Source: an uncultured Lachnospiraceae bacterium
Lineage (GTDB): Bacteria; Bacillota; Clostridia; Lachnospirales; Lachnospiraceae
Assembly (NCBI GenBank): GCA_944383765.1
Contig: CALWQT010000001.1
Location: forward strand, 310,001 to 374,000
DNA: 64,000 bases
Direction: 5' to 3'
The notes under the pieces were generated by a model. The model did not search any database, was not told where the DNA came from, and saw nothing but the letters and a program-made list of their open reading frames with translations. Positions 50,270 through 59,240 of the stretch are shown here, in pieces; position 1 is the first letter of the stretch; the number at the start of each line of letters is the position of its first letter. Position numbers and translations under genes: made by a program.

Positions 50270-52121
50270 AGCAGACACCTCCTTTGAATTTCATAGCGCC
50301 GCAGGCAGAACATTTCTGGCGGCAGTTGGGCGTTACCTGAGCTTCCATTGCCTGCTTCCATTCCCGGATCAGGAATTTCTTGGAAACGCCGCAGTCGATG
50401 AAATCCCATGGGAAGATTTCGTCCAGGGAACGTTCCCTGGTGGTGTAAAAATCAATAGACAGACCGCAGGTCTCAAACGCTTTCATCCAGATGTCATTTT
50501 TGAAATGTTCCGACCAGGAGTCATAAAGAGCTCCATTTTTATAGGCTTCTTCCACTACAGCCGCCACTTTCCGGTCTCCTCGGGCAAGAACGCCTTCCAG
50601 AACGGTCAGGTCGGCTTCGTGCCAGTTGTATTTCAGGCTCTTGTAATTGAGCATTTCCTTAAATTTATTGCGTACAATATAGGCTCTTTCCAGAAATTCT
50701 TCTTTCGTACACATTTTTGCCCACTGGAACGGGGTGAATGGTTTTGGAACAAAGAAGGAAGAGCTGGCTACTACCTGTACTTTTCCATGACGTTCTGATT
50801 TCGGAATTTCCTCGTAGTAGGTTTCTGCCACTTTTTCCGCCAGGAGGGCAATGCCTTCCATATCCTCCACGGTTTCCGTAGGAAGTCCCAGCATGAAATA
50901 CAGCTTGACCCGGTTCCAGCCGCCATGGAATGCATCGGCAGCACCTTTTAAAATCACTTCTTCCGTAAGCCCTTTGTTGATCACGTCCCTCAGACGCTGG
51001 GAACCGGCTTCCGGAGCGAAGGTGAGACTGGACTTTCTCACGTCTTGGACTTTGCTCATAACATCCAGAGAAAAAGCATCGATTCGCAGGGATGGCAGAG
51101 AAATATTTATGCCCTTTCCCTTAAATTCCTCCATCAGATAATTAACCAGGCCTTCCAGCTTACTGTAATCGCTGGAGCTGAGAGAACTTAAGGAAATTTC
51201 TTCGTGTCCCGTACTCTTTAGCATCTGGTTGGCATAGTCCTTTAAATATTCCAGGCTGTGTTCCCGTAAAGGACGGTATACATTTCCTGCCTGGCAGAAA
51301 CGGCAGCCCCGGATACAGCCTCTCATGATCTCCAGGACCACCCGGTCCTGGGTAACCTTGATAAAAGGCACGACAGGCTTACGGATATAAGGAGCACTAT
51401 CCATATCCATTACCAGTTCTTTGGTGATCACTGGTTTCGCATGGCTGTTGATGGGGCGGAAGGCTGCAATGGTACCGTCTTCTTTGTAATCCACTTCATA
51501 AAATCCAGGAACGTAGATTCCCGGAAGTTCTGCGGCTTTTTCCAGAAAATCCTTCCGGCTTCCCCCCTGTTTCTTATTTGCCTTATACAGGTCAAAGATT
51601 TCATCGTAGAGAGTTTCTCCTTCTCCCATGTAAAAAAGGTCAAAAAATACTGCCAGCGGTTCCGGATTATAGGCACAGGGACCGCCGCCGATCACAATGG
51701 GGTCCTCTTCTCCTCTCTCGTCTGCATGAAGGGGAATTCCGGAAAGTTCCAGAACCTGAAGGATATTGGTATAGCACATTTCATACTGGAGGGTAATGCC
51801 AAGGAAATCAAAATCTTTTACCGGGTCCTGACTTTCCAGGGCAAACAGAGGGATATTCTTTTCTCTCATGATACGGTCCAGGTCAACCCAGGGAGAAAAT
51901 ACTCGTTCACAATATACGTCATCCCTGCGGTTGAACATATCATAGAGGATCTGAAGACCCAGATGGGACATACTGATTTCGTACACGTCCGGAAAGCACA
52001 TAGCAAAGCGGATGTCCACCTTCTCCGGGTCCTTCATCACGGAATTGACTTCGCCGCCGATATACCGGGCAGGCTTGTCCACACTTAATAAAATTTCATC
52101 GCTTAAAGCAAGTTTTCTCAT
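50253..52121 (-). CDS. TIGR03960-family radical SAM protein with B12-binding-like domain
   Basis: 622 residues. The N-terminal half (about 60-200) is a B12-binding-like Rossmann region (FDFLGITLQYEMCYTNIL, PIVIGGGPCAYNPEPLA). The radical SAM core has the cluster motif RGCIRGCRFCQAGNVYRP (CxxxCxxC), followed by SLSSSDYSKLEGLV and SLPSLRIDAFSLDVM. The C-terminal part holds EIFPWDFIDCGVSKKFLIREW and a cysteine pair in CRQKCSACGAMKF. Stands first in the conserved block leading to rng and rplU. Substrate unknown. Confidence 0.92.
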   Translation of the reverse strand: MRKLALSDEILLSVDKPARYIGGEVNSVMKDPEKVDIRFAMCFPDVYEISMSHLGLQILYDMFNRRDDVYCERVFSPWVDLDRIMREKNIPLFALESQDPVKDFDFLGITLQYEMCYTNILQVLELSGIPLHADERGEEDPIVIGGGPCAYNPEPLAVFFDLFYMGEGETLYDEIFDLYKANKKQGGSRKDFLEKAAELPGIYVPGFYEVDYKEDGTIAAFRPINSHAKPVITKELVMDMDSAPYIRKPVVPFIKVTQDRVVLEIMRGCIRGCRFCQAGNVYRPLREHSLEYLKDYANQMLKSTGHEEISLSSLSSSDYSKLEGLVNYLMEEFKGKGINISLPSLRIDAFSLDVMSKVQDVRKSSLTFAPEAGSQRLRDVINKGLTEEVILKGAADAFHGGWNRVKLYFMLGLPTETVEDMEGIALLAEKVAETYYEEIPKSERHGKVQVVASSSFFVPKPFTPFQWAKMCTKEEFLERAYIVRNKFKEMLNYKSLKYNWHEADLTVLEGVLARGDRKVAAVVEEAYKNGALYDSWSEHFKNDIWMKAFETCGLSIDFYTTRERSLDEIFPWDFIDCGVSKKFLIREWKQAMEAQVTPNCRQKCSACGAMKFKGGVCFENKN

Positions 52122-52175
52122 GTTAAAAACACCTTACACAATTCATTATTTTATGGTTGGTCTCGCACCGCTTAA

Positions 52176-52204
52176 ATTGTACTATATGCCTTTTAATATG
52201 TCAA
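52176..52204 (-). promoter_or_regulatory. Sigma-A promoter of the radical SAM-rng unit
   Basis: Minus strand TTGACA (52204-52199), 17-base spacer, TACAAT (52181-52176); about 48 bases of leader to the start codon. Confidence 0.8.
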
Positions 52205-52234
52205 AGCGTTCTTTTAGATACAACTGCATGAAGA

Positions 52235-52277
52235 AAGACCTGGATGAGGTTCTGATACAGAAGCGATACCAGGTCTT
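52235..52277 (-). terminator. Terminator after the unknown membrane-anchored protein gene
   Basis: AAGACCTGG (52235-52243) pairs with CCAGGTCTT (52269-52277), with an inner TTCTG/CAGAA mini-hairpin (52250-52262). On the minus strand TTTCTT follows the stem. Confidence 0.75.
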
Positions 52278-52295
52278 ATAAAAAGTTCATATTAG

Positions 52296-53120
52296 TCATA
52301 ACATCAGGATACCAAGAATGATCAGTGCTGTTATAAGAACAATGCCCCATATAAATGCAAGAAACAGTAACGTACGTTTCGACTGAAATTTCAGGTCTTG
52401 TTTCATCTGTTCCGCTTCCTTATTGATGGATGCCAGGATTTCTGTTCCCGATTCAAAATTGTCGGTAATCCAGTTTTTATTGTAAAAACGATTGTTTTTG
52501 CTGTAAGAGTAGCTTATGGTAGTTGCTCGTTTACCGGATACTGCCTGTCCCTGGTTGGCATAGTTTCTCGCATCAAAATAGATGACAAAAAAAGACAGGA
52601 TTATGTTCAGGTCACTGTATTCTTCCAGCAGGAACAAATAATAACAATCCAGATTGTTGGATACGGACAGAGGCTTTACAATTTCAGCAATCTGACAATC
52701 GTCCAGATAAACAGAAAGATTTCTTGTCCGCCCCACAGCAATATCGTAGCACTGGAAGACCTGGGGTCCAAATTCAATCACATATTTGGAATTCATAAAT
52801 CCGTTAGTCAGATGATAAAATCGACCGCAAATCTGCTTTTCCTGGTCTAATACATCAAAAATCTGGGTTTTATCTTTCCCTGTAAACGCCCATCTCATGG
52901 GTACCGCATCCTGAATGATATTCTCGGTGAAGGGATAGGCAGTGGTATAGCAAAGTTTGCCGTGGATGTCTGTCATGGTGCAGGGACGGAGCCTGTCAGC
53001 CTGCAGGGGCACCTGAAGGCTCAGCCAGGGAGCATCCGCCAGGTAGGTGGTCTGACCATTGATTTTAATTTCAAATCTATTTTTAAAATTGGCCTTGGTT
53101 TGTTGGATTGTGACGAGCAT
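52296..53120 (-). CDS. Unknown beta-rich protein with C-terminal membrane anchor
   Basis: 274 residues, not recognised with certainty. About 200 residues of alternating short strands (NRFEIKINGQTTYLADAPWL, MRWAFTGKDKTQIFDVLDQE, KYVIEFGPQVFQCYDIAVG) resemble the tubby/LURP-one/scramblase-like barrel, in which a central helix is buried; FFVIYFDARNYANQG could be that helix. A charged linker then leads to one C-terminal membrane helix (LLFLAFIWGIVLITALIILGILML in two parts), giving a tail-anchored topology with the domain inside the cell. Its own terminator lies downstream. Confidence 0.7.
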   Translation of the reverse strand: MLVTIQQTKANFKNRFEIKINGQTTYLADAPWLSLQVPLQADRLRPCTMTDIHGKLCYTTAYPFTENIIQDAVPMRWAFTGKDKTQIFDVLDQEKQICGRFYHLTNGFMNSKYVIEFGPQVFQCYDIAVGRTRNLSVYLDDCQIAEIVKPLSVSNNLDCYYLFLLEEYSDLNIILSFFVIYFDARNYANQGQAVSGKRATTISYSYSKNNRFYNKNWITDNFESGTEILASINKEAEQMKQDLKFQSKRTLLFLAFIWGIVLITALIILGILML

Positions 53121-53216
53121 CTTTTATTCTCTCCATTTTTATATACAACCTGTGAAACATCCGTATTATACCATATATAGAACATTTATGGAAGAAACAT
53201 AAAGTGCCGCATCAGT

Positions 53217-53260
53217 GGTAATGAAAAACTCCATTACCGGTTTTAAAGGCTATGGAGTTT
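53217..53260. repeat. Overlapping inverted repeats upstream of the GNAT gene
   Basis: GGTAATG (53217-53223) can pair with CATTACC (53232-53238), while AAACTCCAT (53226-53234) can pair with ATGGAGTTT (53252-53260). The two stems share CAT and exclude each other. They lie upstream of the predicted GNAT promoter, so a DNA-level role or remnant is as likely as an RNA switch. Confidence 0.6.
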
Positions 53261-53268
53261 CAAACATT

Positions 53269-53297
53269 TTGCATTTGAAAATAGATAGATTTATATT
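53269..53297 (+). promoter_or_regulatory. Sigma-A-type promoter of the GNAT gene
   Basis: TTGCAT (53269-53274), 17-base spacer, TATATT (53292-53297). Leader about 65 bases; GTAAGGAG before the ATG. Confidence 0.65.
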
Positions 53298-53369
53298 CTT
53301 GTGATAAAATTTATTGCAGTGAAAGAATTTGCCCAACAGAGAACACATTAAATGTAAGGAGAAAAAACT

Positions 53370-53819
53370 ATGACTATTCGCGAATATCAATCATCCGATT
53401 GTAAAGAAATCACGGAATTATTCTACCATACGGTACACACCGTCAATGCCAGAGACTATACGAAAGAACAGCTGAATGCGTGGGCTCCCGGGCAGCCGGA
53501 TCCAGACAGATGGGACCGGCTGCTTCAGGAACACTATAGTATTGTTGCGGTTCAGAATGAGATCATTGTAGGCTTTGGAGATATCGATGAAACAGGTTAT
53601 CTCGATCATCTGTTCGTTCATGCAGAATATCAGGGAAAAGGAATTGCCACGGCTATTTGTGATCAGTTAGAACAGGCTGTTTCAGGAACGGTCACAACCC
53701 ATGCTTCCATCACCGCACGGCCTTTTTTTGAAAAAAGAGGATATAAAGTGATACAAGAACAACAGGTGAAGCGCCGGGGGGTTATCCTTAACAATTTTGT
53801 GATGGAGAAAAAAAGATAG
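53370..53819 (+). CDS. GNAT family N-acetyltransferase
   Basis: 149 residues. MTIREYQSSDCKEITELFYHTV is the usual GNAT opening. The acetyl-CoA site is HLFVHAEYQGKGIATAICDQL (motif A, Q-G-K-G-I-A), followed by FEKRGYKVIQEQ. Close in layout to YafP/ElaA-like or putative small-molecule acetyltransferases; substrate unknown. It stands alone on the plus strand between two minus-strand genes and ends 15 bases from the end of hemB, with no terminator seen. Confidence 0.9.
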   Translation: MTIREYQSSDCKEITELFYHTVHTVNARDYTKEQLNAWAPGQPDPDRWDRLLQEHYSIVAVQNEIIVGFGDIDETGYLDHLFVHAEYQGKGIATAICDQLEQAVSGTVTTHASITARPFFEKRGYKVIQEQQVKRRGVILNNFVMEKKR

Positions 53820-53834
53820 AGGGGTGCCGTTTCA

Positions 53835-54818
53835 TCAGCCAATCAGCCCTTTATCCATATATCCGGCAAGTTCTTTGGCAAAATAGGTCAGAAGGATATT
53901 GCAGCCTGCCCGGTAAATGCTGGTAGCTGTTTCACAGACCAGCTTCTCTTCTTCAATATAGCCTAATTTTCCTCCAGCCTTGATCATGGCATATTCTCCG
54001 CTGACACTGTAGGCAGCTACAGGAACATCAATGGCATCCGCAGTTTCCCGGATAATATCCAGATAGGACAGAGCTGGTTTGATCATAATAATATCAGCGC
54101 CCTCTTCCAGATCGGCATATACTTCTTTCATAGCTTCTTTTCGGTTATGGTAATCCATCTGATAGGATTTCCGGTCTCCGAAAGACGGAGCAGAGCCTGC
54201 TGCATCCCGGAATGGTCCGTAAAAGCCGGATGCATATTTCGCTGCATATGACATGATCGGGACGGTACAGTATCCGTTTTCATCTAATATGTGACGGATT
54301 GCAGCAACCCGTCCGTCCATCATATCGGAAGGTGCAACCATATCGGCTCCTGCCTGAACCTGGGACAGGGCAATTTTGGCCAGATATTCCAGGGTTTTGT
54401 CATTGTCCACGTAGTCACCGTTTAAAATCCCGCAGTGTCCATGGGACGTATATTCACACATGCAGACATCGCCAATCATATACAGTTCCGGAACGGTTTC
54501 TTTTGCTTTCCGGAATGCTTTCTGTATGATTCCGTCTTCTGCCCATGCACCGCTTCCGCAGGCATCTTTATGGTCTGGTATTCCAAATAGCATGACACTG
54601 GGGACACCGGCATCTGCTACTTCTTCCAAGGCTTCCGGAAGGCGGTCCAGGCTGTAGCGATACTGGCCCGGCATAGTGGGGATTTCCTCTTTTATATTAG
54701 TTCCTTCCATTACGAACATGGGATAGATCAGGGAGGATTTATCCATTCTGGTCTCTCTTACCATTTTTCTCAGTACGGGGCTGGTACGCAGCCTCCGCGG
54801 TCTTTGAATCATATCCAT
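53835..54818 (-). CDS. hemB: Porphobilinogen synthase (delta-aminolevulinic acid dehydratase)
   Basis: Condenses two 5-aminolevulinate to porphobilinogen. 327 residues: RRLRTSPVLRKMVRET, the zinc-type cysteine cluster DVCMCEYTSHGHCG near residue 115, VAPSDMMDGRVAAIR, the Schiff-base lysine regions SYAAKYASGFYGPFRDA and IMIKPALSYLDII, and VSGEYAMIKA. Last gene of the operon that starts at hemA; the usual hemL does not follow, as the next gene is on the other strand. Confidence 0.96.
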   Translation of the reverse strand: MDMIQRPRRLRTSPVLRKMVRETRMDKSSLIYPMFVMEGTNIKEEIPTMPGQYRYSLDRLPEALEEVADAGVPSVMLFGIPDHKDACGSGAWAEDGIIQKAFRKAKETVPELYMIGDVCMCEYTSHGHCGILNGDYVDNDKTLEYLAKIALSQVQAGADMVAPSDMMDGRVAAIRHILDENGYCTVPIMSYAAKYASGFYGPFRDAAGSAPSFGDRKSYQMDYHNRKEAMKEVYADLEEGADIIMIKPALSYLDIIRETADAIDVPVAAYSVSGEYAMIKAGGKLGYIEEEKLVCETATSIYRAGCNILLTYFAKELAGYMDKGLIG

Positions 54819-54850
54819 ATCTGCTTTACCTCCATTTTCTTTTGCAGAAT

Positions 54851-56371
54851 TTAATTTGCCTGTCCGGCCACATCAGTCAGAATGGCCTCTACCATTCCAG
54901 GAATGCTGAAGGTACCAGCTACAAGATCGGCTTCTCTTCCGTAATCAGCCAGGGCCTTTGCCGTAATATCTCCGATACAGACTACTTTCAGATTGTCTAA
55001 CTGTTTTCGGCATTCAGAAGACAGTCCGTCAAAGAAAGCAGTAACGCCGGAAGCACTGGCAAATGTAAGGTAATCGGAAACAGCCAGGCTGTCTTCCATG
55101 GATGATTCTTTTTGCCTGCTGATTACATCATAAAGAATAATATCGTCATAAGGAATCTGATGACAGTCCAGAATCTGGTTCAAGATCTTGGAACCGCCTG
55201 AAGAACGGGGAATGAGCAGCCTGTCTTTGGGAGTAACCATATGGGACAGACCTTCTGCCAGATCTTCCACCTGATACCGGTCCGGCATGTAATCGGCATG
55301 GAAACCGAACTGGCGCAGTTCCCTTGCAGTTCCTTTTCCTACCACCGCCATCTTTAAATTTCCCAGGCAGCGAAAATCCTTTCCGGACTCCATCAGACCC
55401 TGAAAAAACAGACGGACTGCATTGGCGCTGGTGAAAATGACCCAGGTGTAAGCTTCCAATTTTTCATAAGCCTTCTGAATCGGCTCTTCATTCAGGTGGG
55501 ATATCATTCCCAAACCGCAGATGCATTCCGCATAAGCACCCAGGTCTTTCAGGGAATCCATCAGTTTCTCCGTGAAATTATCGGTTCCGGTCACACTGAT
55601 CCGGATCCCTTTTAAAGGACGTTTTATGGTAGAACCCATCTCCAGAGTGATGGTATCTCCCACTGCAATAATGGCAGGCGTACCGATTCCAGCTTCTTTT
55701 ACTTTCTTCTCAATATCAGAAAGAGTTCCCCGGACACATACAGCTTCCGGAAGCGTTCCATTCTGAATGACCGCAGCAGGTGTATCTGCCGGTTTTCCGG
55801 CTTTGATCAGACCACTGACGATCAAAGGAAGATTCCCAAGCCCCATCAGAAAGATCAGGGTACCAGACAGACCTGCAAAATGAGAAAAATCCGGTGGAAG
55901 ACTGCCTTCTTCGGACAGTGTGTGTCCTGTCATAACATGAAAACTGCGGCTGACAGCCCTGTGGGTAACCGGTATGCCGGCACATTCCAAAGCAGCTACA
56001 GCAGAAGTTACTCCGGGAAGAACCTCATAAGGGATCCCTGCGCTTTGGAGAGCCAGGACTTCTTCTCCTCCCCTTCCAAAGACAAAAGGGTCTCCCCCTT
56101 TTAAACGAACTACGGTCTGTCCTTCCAGCCCAAGCTTTACAAGCAGCGTGTTGATTTCATCCTGAGACATGGAATGCCTGCCTGCCCGTTTCCCTACATA
56201 AATTTTTTCTGCCTGGGGAGCAAGGTCAAGAAGGCAGTCAGATGACAGGGAATCGTATACGACTGTGTCGCAGGATTTCAGACGACGGATACCGCCTGCA
56301 GTAATGAGTTCCGGGTCTCCCGGTCCTGCACCTACCAGGTAAACAACGCCTTTTCTTTCAGTTCCTGCCAT
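54851..56371 (-). CDS. cobA-hemD: Fusion of uroporphyrinogen-III C-methyltransferase and uroporphyrinogen-III synthase
   Basis: 506 residues carrying two enzymes. The first (about 1-245) is SUMT: VYLVGAGPGDPELITAGG, VRLKGGDPFVFGRGGEEV, LPGVTSAVAA, PVTHR; it methylates uroporphyrinogen III to precorrin-2. The second (about 255-506) is HemD-like (VIFTSANAVRLFF, VGKGTARELRQFGF, LIPRSS, ITAKALADYG), closing hydroxymethylbilane. I start at 56371 (MAGTERKG) after AAAGGAGGGC. Such fusions are common in Clostridia. Overlaps hemC by 14 bases. Confidence 0.94.
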   Translation of the reverse strand: MAGTERKGVVYLVGAGPGDPELITAGGIRRLKSCDTVVYDSLSSDCLLDLAPQAEKIYVGKRAGRHSMSQDEINTLLVKLGLEGQTVVRLKGGDPFVFGRGGEEVLALQSAGIPYEVLPGVTSAVAALECAGIPVTHRAVSRSFHVMTGHTLSEEGSLPPDFSHFAGLSGTLIFLMGLGNLPLIVSGLIKAGKPADTPAAVIQNGTLPEAVCVRGTLSDIEKKVKEAGIGTPAIIAVGDTITLEMGSTIKRPLKGIRISVTGTDNFTEKLMDSLKDLGAYAECICGLGMISHLNEEPIQKAYEKLEAYTWVIFTSANAVRLFFQGLMESGKDFRCLGNLKMAVVGKGTARELRQFGFHADYMPDRYQVEDLAEGLSHMVTPKDRLLIPRSSGGSKILNQILDCHQIPYDDIILYDVISRQKESSMEDSLAVSDYLTFASASGVTAFFDGLSSECRKQLDNLKVVCIGDITAKALADYGREADLVAGTFSIPGMVEAILTDVAGQAN

Positions 56372-57329
56372 AACTCTGCCCTCCTTTCTCTTCTTCCGTT
56401 TTCCTGTTGCCGCTAAGATGTTTTGCTGCCTGCATGGCCAGTGATTCCCATTGATCCATAGGAGCTGATAAATGAACTTTCCGGATCTGTCCATTTCTGC
56501 CGCAGATTCCGAAAAGTTCCAGTTCTTTTTCCTGTAATCTGGTATAAACACCAATGGGTTCATGACAGCCCGCATCTAAAAGCTTGAGAACCATACGTTC
56601 TGTTTGAAGGGAAAGCCGGGCAGCTTTATTTTCTGCTCCTGCACATAACGTTTTTGTACGGCTATCCTGCGCTCGCCCTTCAACTGCCAGGATTCCCTGT
56701 CCGCCTGCCGGAATAAATTCTTCACAGGACAGATATTGGAGAGAGAATGGTTCCAGTTCCTGAGAATCCTTTTCCAGAAATCCCAGACGTTTCAGACCGG
56801 CTGCGGCCAGTAAAATAGCATCATATCCGCCTTCCTGCAAACGTTTCAGACGGGTGTTCACATTTCCACGGAGATTTTCACATCGTATACAGGCATGTGG
56901 CCAAAGTTTTTTCCCAATTTCTTCTATCTGGACTTTCCTTCTGGGGCTGGAGGTTCCTATAATGATTTCTGTTTTTTGCGAAAGATCTTCCTTTTTCCTG
57001 GTGACCAGTACGTCTCTGGGGTCTTCCCTTTCCGGTACCGCAATGATTTCCAGGCCTTCCTTCAAGTCCATAGGCAGATCTTTTGCACTGTGGACTGCCA
57101 GGTCAATCTGCCCGTCTGCCAGTCCCTGCTCGAATTCCGACACAAAGACACCCTTTCCGCCAAATTCCAACAGGGGCTTATTCAAAATTTTATCTCCCAC
57201 AGTCTGCTTCAACACAAGCTGGGTCTGTATCTGTGGCTGCCCTTTTTCCAGTAAGCTTGCCACCAGCCTGGTCTGAGCTACAGCCAAGTCACTTTTTCTT
57301 GTACCAATACGAATGATTTCTACTGACAT
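56358..57329 (-). CDS. hemC: Hydroxymethylbilane synthase (porphobilinogen deaminase)
   Basis: Joins four porphobilinogens. 323 residues: IIRIGTRKSDLAVAQTRLV, GGKGVFVSEFEQGL, LAVHSAKDLP, IGTSSPRRK, ENLRGNVNTRLKRL, PAGGQGILAVEGR and the cofactor cysteine in DAGCHEPIGVY. The charged C-terminal end (EEEKGGQSYGRN) overlaps the next gene's ribosome site. Its start overlaps sirC by 10 bases. Confidence 0.96.
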   Translation of the reverse strand: MSVEIIRIGTRKSDLAVAQTRLVASLLEKGQPQIQTQLVLKQTVGDKILNKPLLEFGGKGVFVSEFEQGLADGQIDLAVHSAKDLPMDLKEGLEIIAVPEREDPRDVLVTRKKEDLSQKTEIIIGTSSPRRKVQIEEIGKKLWPHACIRCENLRGNVNTRLKRLQEGGYDAILLAAAGLKRLGFLEKDSQELEPFSLQYLSCEEFIPAGGQGILAVEGRAQDSRTKTLCAGAENKAARLSLQTERMVLKLLDAGCHEPIGVYTRLQEKELELFGICGRNGQIRKVHLSAPMDQWESLAMQAAKHLSGNRKTEEEKGGQSYGRN

Positions 57330-57961
57330 TCTTTTTGTTTCCTCCGAATGAGATCCTCTGCTTCTTCTCTGCTTAAATGACAGCCGCCGGCAATTCCCTG
57401 TTTTACCATTTCCCGGAAAATAGCTGTCCGGATATGGATATCGTCAACCCGGGATTTTACCAGATCCCGGTAACTTCCAAGCTGTATAGCCAAAGCCCCA
57501 AAACCTTCTGGAATGCACTCCCGAAAAGATGATTTCAGATACTGGGCGATAGTAGGGCTGCTGCCGCCGGTGGATATACCCACGGTAATATCCCCGTCTT
57601 TAATGAGAGCAGGAAAAATAAAGCTGCATTCTTCCTGTACATCTACTACATTGACTGGAATCTTTTTTTCTTTACACAGGGCAGAAATCCTGCGGTTTAA
57701 GGAAGAATCCTCTGTAGCTGCTATGACAAAATCGGCATGCTCAATATCCTGATCTTCAAATTTTCTTACATGTATCTGCAAACGTCCCTGATTATCATTA
57801 CGGACAAGATTTTTCAATGGTTCAATCACCTCAGGGGCTACAATCTGAATTTCAGGGCCAAAAGGGACCAGTACTTCGGCTTTCCGATATGCAACCATGC
57901 CGCCTCCCACAAGAAGGCAATGCTGTCCTTCTATATCAACGAAAAATGGAAAATAAGCCAA
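57320..57961 (-). CDS. Precorrin-2 dehydrogenase / sirohydrochlorin ferrochelatase (Met8/SirC-like)
   Basis: 213 residues. AYFPFFVDIEGQHCLLVGGGMVAYRKAEVLV is the NAD-binding opening of the CysG N-terminal/Met8 family, continuing with FVIAATEDSSLNRRISALCKEKKIPVNVVD and the GISTGGSSPTIAQYLKSSF block. It oxidises precorrin-2 to sirohydrochlorin; whether it also inserts iron cannot be decided from sequence. A gene of this kind, with CobA upstream, completes siroheme synthesis. Confidence 0.9.
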   Translation of the reverse strand: MAYFPFFVDIEGQHCLLVGGGMVAYRKAEVLVPFGPEIQIVAPEVIEPLKNLVRNDNQGRLQIHVRKFEDQDIEHADFVIAATEDSSLNRRISALCKEKKIPVNVVDVQEECSFIFPALIKDGDITVGISTGGSSPTIAQYLKSSFRECIPEGFGALAIQLGSYRDLVKSRVDDIHIRTAIFREMVKQGIAGGCHLSREEAEDLIRRKQKECQ

Positions 57962-57964
57962 ATT

Positions 57965-59128
57965 TTATTCCTCCTTGAGCCAAACTTTCAGTCCATCCAA
58001 TGTTCGGAGAATGACCTTTAAATCTTCACTGCTCACATGATCCCGTATCTGGTACAGTATGGTATCTGGACGTTTTTCTTCCAGAAGCTTTCGGATTTCA
58101 CCCATTTCACGGATATATGGGTGAAACATCATTTCTTTTACTGCTCCGTCCAGGTCTTCTTCCATAATTGCTTTTGCCCGGTCCAGCTCTCTGGTTTTGA
58201 TTTCTGTATTGTTTCTGGATAAAGTTTCAAAATAATCAATATCGTAAAGGGATAATCCTTCTATATTGCGAATTTCCGGATCCATATCAATAGGCACTGC
58301 TACATCCATAAAAAGCCGTTTTTTATTCGTTTTTAATACCGGACGAAGAGCCTCTCCGGTGACCGTATAATGAGGACCGGAAGTGGCGCTGACCACGATA
58401 TCCATATCGTCCATATACAGATATCGATCCTGATAATCCACTAATCGGATCTGGTCGCTTTTTACGTCCATGATAAATTCAGGCTTATGACTGCGGACTG
58501 TTCCGATTACCTGAATTCCCGGTTTACTCAAAATATTTTTTGTAATGGTACTTCCCATTTTTCCACTCATACCAATAACCATCACTTTTTTTTCTGTGTT
58601 ATCTTCTTTGGTAAAATGGAATACTTCATTGGCTACCAGTGTGGCAATGGATAACGGTGTCCGGGATAACTTAGTATCTGTTTTGATCCGTTTTGCAGCT
58701 GCTAATGCCCGCTGAAACAGTACATTCAGTTCATAATCAGCAGAATCTCTTTCAAGGGAAAACTGATAGGCATTTCTCACCTGACCCAGAATTTCATCTT
58801 CGCCTAACACCATAGAATCAAAACCACAGCAGACTTTGAACAGATGAGTAATTGCCTGTTCTCCGCTGTAAAGGTTCAGATATTTCAGGATTTCCTTCAA
58901 TACCAGATTTTTAAAGGCTGCCATTTCTTTCTGCAGTTCCCCTAATGCATGTTTGTTACCGGATATATAGATTTCACTGCGATTACAGGTGCACAGTACT
59001 ACACAGCCGGAAATTTCAGGATTCTGTTTCAGTCGTTTAATCAAAGCATCTTTCTCCTGTTCTGTCAGGGCAAATTTTTCCCGGATATTAACAGGAGCTT
59101 TTTTATGGCTGATACTTACGCAGTACAT
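57965..59128 (-). CDS. hemA: Glutamyl-tRNA reductase
   Basis: First committed enzyme of C5-pathway tetrapyrrole synthesis. 387 residues: ISHKKAPVNIREKFAL, the catalytic Cys in VVLCTCNRSEIYISG, GFDSMVLGEDEILGQVRNAY, the NADPH site VMVIGMSGKMGSTITKNIL, and VSATSGPHYTV. The last helix domain is shorter than in E. coli. First gene of its operon; only a weak ribosome site (AAGGAAATG) precedes the start and no clear promoter was found in the 60 bases before it. Confidence 0.95.
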   Translation of the reverse strand: MYCVSISHKKAPVNIREKFALTEQEKDALIKRLKQNPEISGCVVLCTCNRSEIYISGNKHALGELQKEMAAFKNLVLKEILKYLNLYSGEQAITHLFKVCCGFDSMVLGEDEILGQVRNAYQFSLERDSADYELNVLFQRALAAAKRIKTDTKLSRTPLSIATLVANEVFHFTKEDNTEKKVMVIGMSGKMGSTITKNILSKPGIQVIGTVRSHKPEFIMDVKSDQIRLVDYQDRYLYMDDMDIVVSATSGPHYTVTGEALRPVLKTNKKRLFMDVAVPIDMDPEIRNIEGLSLYDIDYFETLSRNNTEIKTRELDRAKAIMEEDLDGAVKEMMFHPYIREMGEIRKLLEEKRPDTILYQIRDHVSSEDLKVILRTLDGLKVWLKEE

Positions 59129-59186
59129 CAGTTCATTTCCTTCCGTATGATATGTTTAAGATTCCTTATCTGTATCTAAAACCTGC

Positions 59187-59210
59187 AAAAAGAAGGGAAA
59201 AATCCCTTCT
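59187..59210 (-). terminator. Terminator after asrC
   Basis: AGAAGGGA (59191-59198) pairs with TCCCTTCT (59203-59210) around AAAA. On the minus strand the stem is followed by TTTTTG. It separates asrABC from the hem operon, which therefore needs its own promoter or read-through. Confidence 0.88.
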
Positions 59211-59240
59211 TTCTGCAAATGTTTGAATATCTGAATCAAT

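Noticed and set aside
51441-52088. 215-codon plus-strand frame opposite the radical SAM gene
   Set aside because: Shadow of the minus-strand gene; no ribosome site or recognisable motif.
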